From Dryococelus australis (Eukaryota; Arthropoda; Insecta; Phasmatodea; Phasmatidae), in NCBI GenBank assembly GCA_029891345.1, contig CM056993.1, positions 108,429,800 through 108,493,799 on the forward strand: 64,000 nt of DNA. Reading direction: 5' to 3'. Under the pieces are notes generated by a model that made no database searches, was not told the origin of the DNA, and saw only the letters and a program-made list of their open reading frames with translations. The translations under genes were made by a program, and so were the position numbers. Positions 51,964-62,969 of this stretch are shown here, piece after piece (within the stretch, counting starts at the first letter, position 1; every line of letters starts with the position of its first letter).

Positions 51964-54900
51964 TTGTTAGAGCCACAAGAGCCCCATCAGCTTGCTCCAC
52001 CACCTCATGAGCTGGAGCTCTCTGACCGCTCTTCATCGCCTAGACAACCCAGAAGCTCTTCAGCATCGTCACTGCCAGCATCCAGACCTTTCAGAGGCTC
52101 TCTCCCTGCAGACCTTCTAGAAGACATCAATCCTCCCCAGTCGACTGCCCCTGGCAACGGCTACCCCATAAGTCTCTTCAGGATATGGGAAAAGTGTAGA
52201 CAGGGAAAGTTACTTAGCTACCTTAGTCGAAACTGCCACCCATTAGTTTAGAACAATGTCCCCTTCACCCGAATACTTGCATAGTATATTACTTCTGGTC
52301 AGCTCAAGGTAGTCAGGAGGTAGTATGGACCACTGTGTTCTATTTTTCTCAGAATAAACATGTTCCCAACCTACTTTGATTTCACATTTCTTTAGGTGAC
52401 AGATTTCAAGTAGATACCACACCTCTCAGAGTGGGGCAGGAGACCAGGATTTAAGCTCACTATTTTACAGCTTAATGTAGGACTATGGGCTCCCCCTCAG
52501 GGACTCGTACTTCAGAGTACATACACACACACATTCGACGGTCACCCATTTGATGCACCCATTGCATCAAACGATAGAGCCACAACCACTAGCCATACTC
52601 CCCTAGAGAGGAGATACCACTAGACTAGCTTGTACTCTGTCCACCGCACCACGTGAGTTGCCGGAGGGAGTATTTGGCCAGCTCTGGGTTGGGCCTGTTC
52701 CACACTAGGACTACACCCTCATTGTTGAAACAACTCGGAGAAAACCAGCTATCCAACCACCGCACCATTTGTGAGGCCGACTGGAGTAACGGTTAGTCTG
52801 GACGTCAGCCCAGCTGCTGTGGCAGCATAACACTCTAGCCAGGGGATCTGATCTGCACATCGCCTGCTCCCCGTCTGCAGAGGCAAGGTTTAGTATCTCC
52901 ACGCCTTACACCAAACGCGATGGGAAAGACATGCAGTTAAGGAAGACAACCGCTACCTGGGTCTGCACCCAGTCTGATAAGGTACTCTGCCAAGACAACA
53001 CTCGGGAACGAGCTCAAGTTGTCTGCAAATTGGTGGGTCTTCACTCCCTAGCTTCCTCCCCCTCTCTGTTCTCAGCACCCCAGAAGGAACCAGAGATGCT
53101 GCATTCAGTGGTGGCCGCCTTACGCTGGGGAGAGAAGGTGCCAGTGGGCCTATTTTGCCCATGGTTTAACATCCACCGCTACCCCAGCCCGAACTGGGCG
53201 ATTACCAGCACAGCCAACTACAGCAGCAAAAGCAGTAGCAGCTCCACCTGGGGGCCTTCCTGCTCCTACAGTAGCCGCCCTTCGACCAGCCATTCTGCAG
53301 CACCCCCCAGCCACCCCAGCATCAGCGTAAGCCAACGACCTCAGGTCAAAACGCCCAGAAAATAGCCAAGTAGCAAAGCAGAACCAAGCCAGTATGACCC
53401 AAAAACTGTATAAGCTAGCCAGACTAACAAAACCAGCCCGCCAATGGACTTCGTAGAGTCCAAAAACATTTTGTGGTGTCCAACTACCTGGATCACTATG
53501 TTGGATACAGAGTTAAGCCAACACAAAACACAAGGAGCCACCATGGCAGAAGCCTGAGAAAACCAATGTTAGATATGTCCCGGCACCGGAATTAATTTAA
53601 TCACGTGCGCCCACTGCCAAGAAGTATTTTATAATCAGTGCCTAGGCTGGACCAATGAGGTACGGTATATGGACAAACTAGAATACCAGTGCCAAGATTG
53701 CTGCACATGCCAATCAGCATACTGTAGCTGGATTACTTGCCTGAGTCACAGGATCAATTTAGTTCACTGCAAACTGTGCGCTCAACCCTTTTATCACAAC
53801 TGCATAGGCTGGTTGGAGGAGTGTGTCACACGACCGGGATTAGTTTATCGCTGTGAGGTGTGCTGACGAGTGGCAGAATATAGGCCCGGTAATCCAGGAC
53901 ACCACGTCAGTCCAGCTACCACCCATGGCACCAGTGAACCGCAGTTGCCAGAGTCTGCTGGCTGCCCCCACGAAGATGCAATCTCTTTTACCGAGGAATG
54001 CGAGGAGCTCCAAGAACACGAGGTAGACAGTAAGCAATGGATATCACGAGCCAGTGAACAACTCCATGGCCATACCTTAGATTAGTGGAATAAATATTGA
54101 GAGTTCGTGACAGCATGGGGGCAGGTATGAACATGCCTATCCATGCAGCCCGAGAATGAAGTCGAAATCTTTATTTGGCGAAAAGTTCAACTACAGGAGA
54201 ATTTAACCTGCCACCACAGAAGAAAGTTGCACAAGGAATATCACCAGGATGCTCTTACCTAAATTACGTAATCTTCTACAAATCCCCATGCCAATGACAT
54301 AAGAACTCCTTGAAAGAGTACATGAAAGCAAGAGGTATTTTAAAGCCCAGGCAGCACTTGACAAGCCACACAAAAAGCTAACAGAGCCCGAAAAGCAAAT
54401 AAAAAAGAAAGGAAACATGCCTCCTATGCCAGTTCCTTTACCCCTAAACCCCCTTACCAAAGTGCTGGTACTGCCCTGGCAGATAGTTTAACCAGAATTG
54501 CCCTGACAGGCAGGCAGGCAGGCTAGGGGCGGGCAGGGGAGGGACACACGGCAGGGACTTGAGCCCTCCCCCCCCCCCTCGCACAGAAGACGAGAAACTA
54601 GCCAGAAAGGAAACTCAGAGACCAGAGCGAAAAGTGGGTAGTCGTCTCCGTGATCAAAGGACCCAGCCTCCAGAGATTGAGAGAAGAATCTGAACCCCCA
54701 TAAGTGTCACACATTGAAATCACTGTCAATGTCAATCAAATTGTTGCACTGCTTGATTCTGCCGCAACTGAAGAAGTGATGTGCTGGCAGCACAACAAAG
54801 GGCATCACTTCGCCCCCAGAAGCATGAGGTGCAGCATGGTGCAGCATGAGGCCAGCCTTCGTATAGAAGGACATGCTATACTCTAAGTTAACTGCCTAAA

Positions 54901-55518
54901 CACACCAGCACAGTGGAGTTTGTGGTCTCACCGGACCTCACCGAAGCCGTGATTTTAGGCCACCAGTGGCTACGCCAGCAGCAGTGTGTCCTAGATCATA
55001 GCCAGGGAAGAGTTTACATGGGAAACAAAAACCGGGCCACCATAAATTGGGAGCACAGTTTTACTGTGGTTGTCCCACCGCCCATCAAACCAGATGAAAT
55101 CAAGCATCAGCTGGAGGGGCCTGAGTTCGATCAACTGAGAGAGATCCTGTAACACCCTGCAGCATTTGGGCAAGTAAGGCAATTACGCCAGACCCAGTCC
55201 ATTCAGCATGAGATCTGGAGACAACCACAGACACCCCAGTTTACAACCGTCAATACAGAGTGTCCACCAGGAGACGCAACCTTATCATGACGCAAGTGGA
55301 AGAGCTGAAAAACCAAGGAACAGCCGAGCCATCAGATTCACCTTATAATTCCCTCGTTGTACTTGTACCCAAGGAGGACTGTCAGCTACGCTTCTGCGTA
55401 AATTAAAAGGACTTAAATGACGTCACACATCCTATAGCACCGCTGGCCATAATTCTTGCACACATGCCAAGAGATATAAGGGTGGCCAAAATCTTCAGTA
55501 CCTAGACATGCAAACGTG
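51964..55518 (+). mobile_element. Gypsy-type retrotransposon, 5' part (gag region, protease, start of RT)
   Basis: A possible LTR polyadenylation signal (AATAAA, 52352-52357) is followed by ATTTCACA and a likely internal start. Then come a Ser/Pro-rich region (to 53364), tandem Cys-rich fingers (53576-53866), the retropepsin motif VNQIVALLDSAATEEV (about 54728; DSAA replaces the usual DTGA or DSGA), ILGHQWLRQQQCVLD (about 54952) and RT blocks VEELKNQGTAEPSDSPYNS and VVLVPKEDCQLRFCVN (about 55300-55400). Stops and frameshifts occur throughout. RT breaks off near 55518, in the first catalytic block. The plus-strand piece beginning at 62970 continues with the part that should come next. Confidence 0.7.
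53576..53869 (+). pseudogene. Tandem PHD-like Cys-rich fingers of the Gypsy-type element
   Basis: An open frame codes for two related units. The first has LITCAHCQEVFYNQCLGW and ends YQCQDC; the second has LVHCKLCAQPFYHNCIGW and ends YRCEVC. The Cys spacing (CxxC, seven residues, C ... CxxC) resembles the second half of PHD fingers, but the expected His before the third Cys pair is absent in the first and shifted by one in the second. It stops with TGA at 53867. Histone or nucleic acid binding is only a possibility. Confidence 0.5.
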
Positions 55519-56932
55519 GTGAGCTGCCTTGCGACACTCCAATCATTGTTAAAGAACAATTTCACCGGCGCTCCCACAAATTGACAATCTTGGTGGCAGT
55601 CTGGTACCCCTTACTTCTTCCTACCTGGTCGCAAGTCCCTCTACCACCTTCCCCTTCCCCTCTTGCATCATGATTTTTTCAGGTGTTTTTGAAAAAAAAA
55701 ATAAAAGCTAGTGCAGCCCGTTTTATCCTTCATCTCCGCTCTCATTTCATCAGCACTATGTCGGTTACTGATTATGTCACCATGCTGGAGGCACGCTTGT
55801 ATAGGAATTATTTCTTTGTGAATATATAACAGGATTGAGGATGGGATATGTACAACTAGATTCTTCAAAAGGTGAGTCGTAGACTACATATGAACATAAG
55901 TAATGTGGAACGCAAGGGTAGGGGTGAACTTTCTGGTTTTTGCAGTGCTAGCGTTAAATTTTTTTTTTGGGATCTGCGTACTAAATTGAATTTTGGCAAT
56001 AATGTAGGTGTGCTCTGCTTCCCCCGTTTGATTTACCTTGTGCCAGGTGGACTGGTAAGTGTTCAGCTTCACCACGACTCTTGCCTTGTTTCACGTTTTT
56101 CAGTCAATATATTAGCCAACGTAATAAATTATTTCACTCCCTCTTGTAATTTTTCAGGTTGCCCTTGTTAGTTTTTTAGAATATACCTTGGGAACATTTT
56201 AGAATGAAAGTTTTATAAGGGAAGGTCTTGCTGGGCTCCTTTTCTGTGGTTTCAGATTTTAGAAAATGTGCTGGTGGATATGAAACCCATTAATTTTGAA
56301 ATGTTTTATAGTTCTCATTTTAGAATTTTTGGCACTAAGTGGCTTGGTCATTGAGTAATTAAAATTCGTCTGCAAATATTTTTCACACTGCCAATTTATG
56401 GTAACCAGGAGCCAACATGGTAGCAAATAATATTTTCCATCTAAAGAATTTGGTGACATTAAGCGAGGTGATAATGGCTTATTACAAGAGGAATAGGATT
56501 TTAGAAAGTTCTCGTTCACAGTGTTTGAATCATTGGTGAGTTTAGCAATTAAAATTATCAAGTGTTAACTCTGGGTTATGAATACTTGAGGTACTGCAGC
56601 GTTTGTGTGTGATCACGCTTCACAAACTAAGGTGTGCTATCTGGTAAAATTGCATTTGTATTTTAAGATTACAATATGTTCCTTAAATAGTTTCTTAGAG
56701 TATTATACAGTATTAATTTGATTCATGTTTTAAGTGAATATTTATGTAATGTTGGTCAAGCCCCATTTTACATTTATTTTGGTCGTGCTAAATTATATTA
56801 ATCAGCCTTGAGTGTGCTGTATCATTTGTGTCATAAATGGGCAAGTTTGCGAGTCCTTAGGAATTGTATATTTTAACACTGAACATAATCATTGAGAAAG
56901 AATATAATCTGATTCTTTAGGACAAGCAGTCG
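55519..56932. other. Non-coding DNA between the Gypsy break and the BEL/Pao element
   Basis: AT-rich with a pyrimidine-rich stretch at 55605-55665. No gene is recognised. It starts GTGAGC, which looks like a splice donor. Confidence 0.35.
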
Positions 56933-57078
56933 TGCTCACATCCACCATTCGTGCCATCTTGTGACACTACTGCCCTCTCATGGCAAACAGGCTGCTAACA
57001 CATGCCTGAGCACAAAAACAGCACAAGTCACATATCATGAATACCACCACATCAGAAGCTTTTTTTTGTTTGTAAACA
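56933..57078 (-). repeat. 3' LTR of the BEL/Pao element
   Basis: About 146 bases, closely similar to 62471-62614 (shared GCCATCTTGTGACACTACTG and CCACCACATCAGAAGC). It lies beyond the 3' end of pol. Confidence 0.75.
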
Positions 57079-57099
57079 TTCCGCCTACCAAAAATAAAA

Positions 57100-57598
57100 T
57101 TTTTTTCCCAATTGTCCTAATGTACACCACTTAATATATGCATTAAAAATACACCAAACAAAAGTATGTGTCTGAAATCTCATATGATACACCATTATTC
57201 TTCAGAAAAAGGGCTAATTTTTGTGACTGGTCTGGTGAAGTTGCCTTGAGGTGTTCTTAATGACACGACATGCATTATCCCATCCTGCCCAGACTGAACT
57301 TCAGTCACACGTGCTGTCTTCCACTTTAGAGGAGGCAAGTTTGGCTCTTTCAGCAGCACCAGTTGGTCCACTTATTTCTCTGCTGGAGTGTGCGTAGATA
57401 CTTATTACTCCACTGCTTCCACACCCTCTGCTGGAACTGAGTGATTAGCTCCCACTGGTCAAGATGGTTCTGAGAAAGATCTGACAAGTTGTGATCTGGC
57501 AGAGCTACCAAAGCATCACCCACTAGGCAATGCCCCGGGGTGAGAACATCATGCTCTCGAGGATCCTCCAACAAAGCACATAACAGTTGAGGGTTCAA
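57100..57598 (-). pseudogene. BEL/Pao pol C-terminus (DUF5641-like)
   Basis: LTPGHCLVGDALVALPD and QRVWKQWSNKYLRTLQQR match the C-terminal domain that follows BEL/Pao integrases. A stop at 57348 interrupts it and the remainder is read in other frames up to the 3' LTR. Confidence 0.75.
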
Positions 57599-57745
57599 TA
57601 CTGCAGATATCTATGCAAATAGAGTTCCCAGCTCTTTGGAGGTAAGCAGCTGTGTTCCCACCACACGTTTCAGGTGTTATTTTACACTTTTAATCGCCGC
57701 CTCCCAGAGGCCACCAAAGTGGGGACTGGCAGGGGGACTGAACCG

Positions 57746-58486
57746 TCACTTTATCCCTCTGTGACTGGCCTCACTGACGATTTGTTGCTGGCTTTCTCCA
57801 CAGAAGAGGCTTTTGTACACTTCTTTCAGGTAGTTTTTGGCACCCAACAGGTTGGTTCCATTGTCTGAGGATATCTCTGATGGAAGCCCTCGTATGGATA
57901 CAAAGCGCTTCAGTGCAACAAGGAATGCTGCTGTATAGAGGTCGGTCATGAGCTCCAGGTGCACAGCCTTGGTCACCATGCAGATAAACAAGCACAGATA
58001 AACCTTCTGGGTGGTCTTCCTTCTCACTTGAACTGGGGTAGCAAGGAATGGACCCCCAAAGTCAATTCCAACATTGCAAAATGCTCTACCCTGGGCGAAT
58101 TGCGAGGCAGGGAGCGTGCCCACCAGTGGGGCTGATAAAGTTACATTCACTTTAAAACATGCGACACAGTTGTGAAGGAACTTATGAGTCAAAGTGCGAG
58201 CAGAAATTATCCAGTATTCTCGACATGTCAGGTACAGTGTGGTTGATGGACCCGTGTGCAGGTTGGTCACATGACAATGCATTATAATCAATTCGGACAG
58301 TCTGCTTTGCTTTGGAAGTAGGATGGGATGCTTACTTTCTTCAGTCAAAGGCGCATTATGCAGCCTGCCGCCCACCCTGACAGCACCCTTCGAGTCCAAG
58401 AATGGCACAAGGCTTTTAATTGGTTTAGAACATGATTCTCCCTTTTCCAAGGCTCTAATCTCTTCCCTGAAGTAATTTGCCTGCAT
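57746..58486 (-). pseudogene. BEL/Pao integrase
   Basis: A 246-codon open stretch. The zinc-binding part has PILLPKQSRLSELIIMHCH and later HNCVACFK. The catalytic core has GIDFGGPF (first Asp), VTKAVHLELMTDL and EISSDNGTNLLGAKN (second Asp). The last acidic residue would fall in the frame that continues below 57746 (LWWPLGG type). It inserts cDNA into chromosomes. Confidence 0.87.
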
Positions 58487-58913
58487 AATCTTGACACAGT
58501 AATTACAGGCAGTTCACAGCTCCTCAGTTGTCTGCAACTTGCCAATGGAATGAGGCAGTTTTCGGAAGATTGCTTTCACTCGTAAGACCCATGCCATGAC
58601 TCTCTGAAGTCTAGAAAAGGAAGATGATTTCTGCAACAAGCTGAAAGGGTCATCGGAGCTCTGCATCTGATTGGAGTTTGCCACCAAGACACTTGACATC
58701 ACTGGTTTAACTTCGGGAACAGATACTCTCTCACAAGAATGCTGCACAGGCCAGTTCTCATGAGATTGCAAAAAGCCAACGTGGTCCTGAAAACCATATT
58801 GTGTTCATCAAGTGGTCTGGAAAACAGCCACGTGAAGCAACATCAGCAGGGCTGTGTTCCGACGGAACATGCCTCCAGGAACTAGGTGGTACAATGGACT
58901 GGATCTCTGCAAC

Positions 58914-59654
58914 TCAGTTGGCGACAAAGGGTTTTAAACTGTGTGGTGACAATCGTAACCAGGCTAGAACTACTGTGGAGTTTGTCCAGGCATGCAATGT
59001 CAGGTTAACAACTTTTGAATCATAGAGTCTTACAACACATTGCCAAAGTTTACATAACAAAACTGCTGCACACAGCTCTAACCTTGGAACAGACAGAGTC
59101 TTGATTGGCGCCATCCTGGACTTGGCGACAAGCAGGTACACTTCGGTGGCACCACCAGCTATAACACAACGAGCATAAATGACTGCAGCGTATGCCTTCT
59201 CGCTGGCATCGCAAAACCCATGAAACTGCATGATATGTTCTTGGACTGAAACGAATCTGCTCACATTAACTTCAGACAAGGATGGCAAAGAGTCCTTAAA
59301 ACGAGTCCACACTCTTGATATCTCTTCTCCAACTGGCTCATCCCAACCTAAGCCTTGAGTCCACAAGGTCTGTAACAACATCTTACTGGATGTGACCACT
59401 GGTGCTACCCATCCACATGGGTCATAAAGACTAGCAACAGCTGAGAGTATACCATGCTTTGTCAATGGTAGGTAAGGGACTGTCACTTTGTACAAAAAGT
59501 GGTCTTGTACTGGGTCCCAGCGTAGGCCTAACACTTTCACTGAATCAGGACAACCAAACATACGAGATGAGTTCTCAGATTCATGTCGATGGTCATTCAA
59601 GAGTTCCTCATGGTTGGAGCACCACTTATGCAGTTTGAACCCTCCCACTTTCAA
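58914..59654 (-). pseudogene. BEL/Pao connection and RNase H region (Peptidase_A17 family)
   Basis: A 246-codon open stretch begins MKVGGFKLHKWCSNHEELL and contains VKVLGLRWDPVQDHF, LYDPCGWVAPVVTSSKMLLQ, FHGFCDASEKAYAAVIYAR and LSVPRLELCAAVLLCKL. These are hallmarks of the BEL/Pao pol region after the polymerase, including the RNase H acidic residues in GFCDAS and PRLELC. Confidence 0.85.
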
Positions 59655-60530
59655 GAGTCCGATGAGCTGAGACTTTAGTAACTGAGCATCGGCAATAGTT
59701 GCAGCTCCTGTAACTATATCGTCAACAAAGACATCATTGAGTATAGCATGAGTAGCTAGCGGAAACTTGTTACCCTCATCTGTTGCACGTTGCTGCAGGG
59801 TGCGGAGGGCTTGAAAAGGCGAAGAAGCCAGTCCATACGTGACTGTTCAACTTGTACACGCTAACTGGGTCATCCACCCAATTCCTCCAAAGAATACACT
59901 GGTACTTCCTATCAATGGGATCAAGAACTATTTGTCTAAACATTCTTGCATACATCCGTAGTCACAGCAACTGGAAATGTTCGGAAGCTCAAAACTATAT
60001 AAAAAATTTCATTCTGTAATTTTGGTCCAGAAAGTAGAAGATCATTCAGTGATTGTCCAGTTGTGGTCTTGCAGGATACATCGAAAACCACCCTCACTTT
60101 TGTGGAAACACTTTCCTCCTGGACTACTGCTTGGTGAGGAATAAAGTATGTTGGCTGAGCAAAATCACTTGTAATAAGGGGTACTTGATAGCCATCATGT
60201 GTGGGTGTTAACTATCCAATACGTGTCATGTAACCCAAGTTTTCATACTCCTCCATGAAGTCTTGGTAGTGCTGCTTCAGCTCTGGCATCTTTGCAAGTT
60301 GAAGTCCTAGTCCATCAAGTCTACGCACTGCTGTTGAAGATGAGTTACCTAAATTACACGTGGATGATCTGAATGCAAATCCTCAGGACAAATCTACCAT
60401 CTTCACCATGTTTGTGGATACTTAAGAAGTGATTTTCACAGTGTTGGGCCTCGCTTGATAGAAACTTCACTGATGGATTTTCTTCTACCTCCTAAAACTT
60501 CTGAACGGCCACATCAAGAGATGCATCCAC
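59655..60530 (-). pseudogene. BEL/Pao reverse transcriptase (heavily broken)
   Basis: Minus-strand frames contain YFIPHQAVVQEE, VRVVFDVSCKT, SLNDLLLSGPKLQ and FPVAVTTDVCKN, the fingers and first catalytic block (normally xxADIxxM). The second catalytic block near 59730 reads VDDIV in one frame. At least five frame changes are needed across this region. Confidence 0.75.
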
Positions 60531-61156
60531 TCATACAAATAAGGAAACTGACTCACCTTTACCTGCACATGGAGCATTACCAGCAATTACCCAACCAAAT
60601 GCTGTATGAAATGCACGTGGTTTTCCTTTGATCTTGCGGCCAGTCGTCACATCAGCTACTACATCTGCTGCCAGCAACATGTCAATGCAACCAGGTGAGG
60701 CAAATTCTGGATTGGCTACGGGAATATTTTTAAGATGCACAAGATTTTTGTATCAATTTCCGTTGAAGGCAAGTTACCAGTAATGTTATTGAGAATCAAC
60801 GCTCGAGTAGTAAGATGCAACTCTCGCATGTGAAGCGAGGCAATCTCACATACTACAGCCGCTTTCGAATCTGTCCTAGTATGCCCTATGTCAGAAATGT
60901 TCACCCCTGTCTGATGTCTTTTAAGTCCCAAGCGCTTTACACACCCTTCAGTTATGAATGATGACTGGGATGCACTATCCAATAATGCACGCAAAACCTG
61001 GTATTGGCCACTACTGTCTTTAACATTGATGCAAGCAGACTTAAGCAAAACAGTAGTCAGAGGACCATCCTCCTCTGAAAGACACGACAAACACATTGCA
61101 ACAGTGCTACTATTCCTCTTGACCAAAAGGGTATGTAGCATCTTGATCTGTCTCAT
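60531..61156 (-). pseudogene. BEL/Pao aspartic protease
   Basis: LRALLDSASQSSFITEGCVK holds the active-site DSAS at about 60988, the BEL/Pao variant of the DTG motif. The C-terminal part has PGCIDMLLAADVV and AFHTAFGWVIAG, which match the usual GxDxLLGAD and TxFGWVxxG. A frameshift near 60730 separates the halves. Confidence 0.8.
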
Positions 61157-61208
61157 CAGAACTTTAATCTCGTGACAAGTGAATCAAGGTGTGATGTGTG
61201 CGTTGGCT

Positions 61209-62155
61209 CTACTGACAGAGAAACTTTGAATAGCAATTTACCGCTGCATGTCCTGCTCGCAGGCAGTTAAAGCATAACTTGTGGGTTAGCACGCACTCCC
61301 TTCTCTCATCTGTTGGCTTTGAAAGAAATGTCTGGCATCTGTGTAGGGCATGAGCTGCACCACAAATTGGGCACAACATCTGCTTATCTGTATTGTCCCT
61401 AACTGAAACAAGGGTTGTCTTTGATTCTGCTGACTGACTATTGTTTCTATGGCTCGTTGACCGAAATTTATTCCAGGAGGAAAATTTCCTCTGAGAAGGT
61501 GGACTCTTACAGGTGTAGCGAGCAGGAGGTTGATTGTCGGCAGCAAGCTGAACATACTCCACAGCTCTAGCCTTCCGTTCCCAAAACTTGAGTAGCTTGG
61601 AATACAATGGCACATCTTCTTCGTGGGAGAGTTCAAATGCCTGCCTGAGTGGTGCATCCAACTTCTCGAGCAATATATTTCACAGCAGGAAATCCCACTG
61701 AACCAATGGAAATTTCTGAGCCTCCAACGTATTCAAATTTTCTTCCACTACTGTAACACACTTTGCTAACCCATCTTCTTTTTTACTGTCAATCTTTTGA
61801 ACCTCTTCTCTAATATTTTCCAAATTACTGAGTAATTGCTTTCGGTGACCGGTATATTGTGTACCAACTCTCTAGCCTTCCCTTGTAAACAACCCAATAA
61901 GTAATGGATTTTCTGGACTTGGGTAAGATGCAGAGCTTGACCAACAATTGAATTGAATAACTCTGCGAAGCCTATCCACTCAGCTCTATTGCCACTGAAT
62001 ACCAGCAATAGTAGAGGTGCTAGCACTGCTGTTGGGATTCCTAACCTTTGTGAACAATCACTGTGGGTCGCGTAGCCACAAGTGTTCTTCTTCAGTTTAC
62101 TATACACCTAATTGAAAACTACAAATTGTAGCTCAGGTGATGATGCAGCCGCCAT
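61209..62155 (-). pseudogene. BEL/Pao gag (DUF1759-like plus zinc knuckles)
   Basis: The frame from ATG 62155 starts MAAASSPELQ and meets a TAG 16 codons in. It resumes with LLVFSGNRAEWIGFAELFN and KIHYLLGCLQGKARELV, the DUF1759 core that packs RNA into particles. After a break near 61690 come two Cys/His knuckles, CPICGAAHALHRC and CFNCLRAGHAAVNC. The order and length suit BEL/Pao gag. Confidence 0.82.
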
Positions 62156-62470
62156 TTTATTTAAAGATGTGAATAAGTGTATATCCAACAAACAAGTTGT
62201 ACTAATGCACAAAGAGCATTGTATAAAATGACAAAATAATCACGCGCTCGTACATGAGTGAGAAACTTGTATTAAAAATTCCTCTGACTGGCCGAGATCA
62301 TTATTACAGCGTGTTTATTGACATTGAGTTTCGGCGCGACGTCCCGTAAACAAAACCCGACAATAACCGCAGAAACTTTGCCGTTTGCCATCACTGAACC
62401 GTTAAAAGTTGTATATTACACTTCTAGCTAACATTTTCATACACAAAACTGTATCTCCCATAAATAATCC

Positions 62471-62614
62471 TGCTCATCCTCCATTTGCGCCATCTTGTGA
62501 CACTACTGCCCTCTCGTGGCAAACAAGCTGGTAACATGTGCCTGAGCACAAAAACAGCACAAGTCACATATCAGGAATACCACCACATCAGAAGCTTTTT
62601 TTTTTCTTTGTAAA
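62471..62614 (-). repeat. 5' LTR of the BEL/Pao element
   Basis: About 144 bases upstream of gag. The pair differs at roughly ten positions, suggesting an old insertion. Confidence 0.75.
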
Positions 62615-62969
62615 CACTGATGTAATGCTTGTTTTGCGGTCAACAAAGCTGGATGTGTATACTTCCTTTGGCGAAACACTCAGAATATTAATTTTGTGGG
62701 ATTTCATTGTGTAACAATTCTATCTATCAATAGCATATATAAATCCAATATTAAATATATCTCGTCATATATTTAAGCATGAAAATATTCAAGGAACACA
62801 ACCTTATATAACCACATAAAAACAAAATTAGGTGTGTCATTTCTTATATTATTATTATGTAGTTTTTGTTTTATTTTGAAACAGCAAAAGAATATAAGGA
62901 AGTATATGTATTAAGAGATTGAATGTTTTCTATTGTTATTTGAAAATAAACAATAAATTTTGATTGCAG
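62615..62969. other. AT-rich DNA between the BEL/Pao element and the second Gypsy part
   Basis: No gene is recognised. It ends TTTTGATTGCAG, which looks like a splice acceptor. Confidence 0.4.

Larger units (their letters stand above)
56933..62614 (-). mobile_element. BEL/Pao LTR retrotransposon, nearly full length
   Basis: Direct repeats at 56933-57078 and 62471-62614 start TGTTTAC and end GAGCA on the minus strand, which suits LTRs. Between them, on the minus strand, lie gag, protease, reverse transcriptase, RNase H and integrase in BEL/Pao order. The LTRs are very short (about 145 bases) for this superfamily. The bases next to the two ends (AGTCG and CTGAT on the plus strand) do not match, so no target duplication is visible. 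Several stops and frameshifts make it non-autonomous. Confidence 0.85.
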
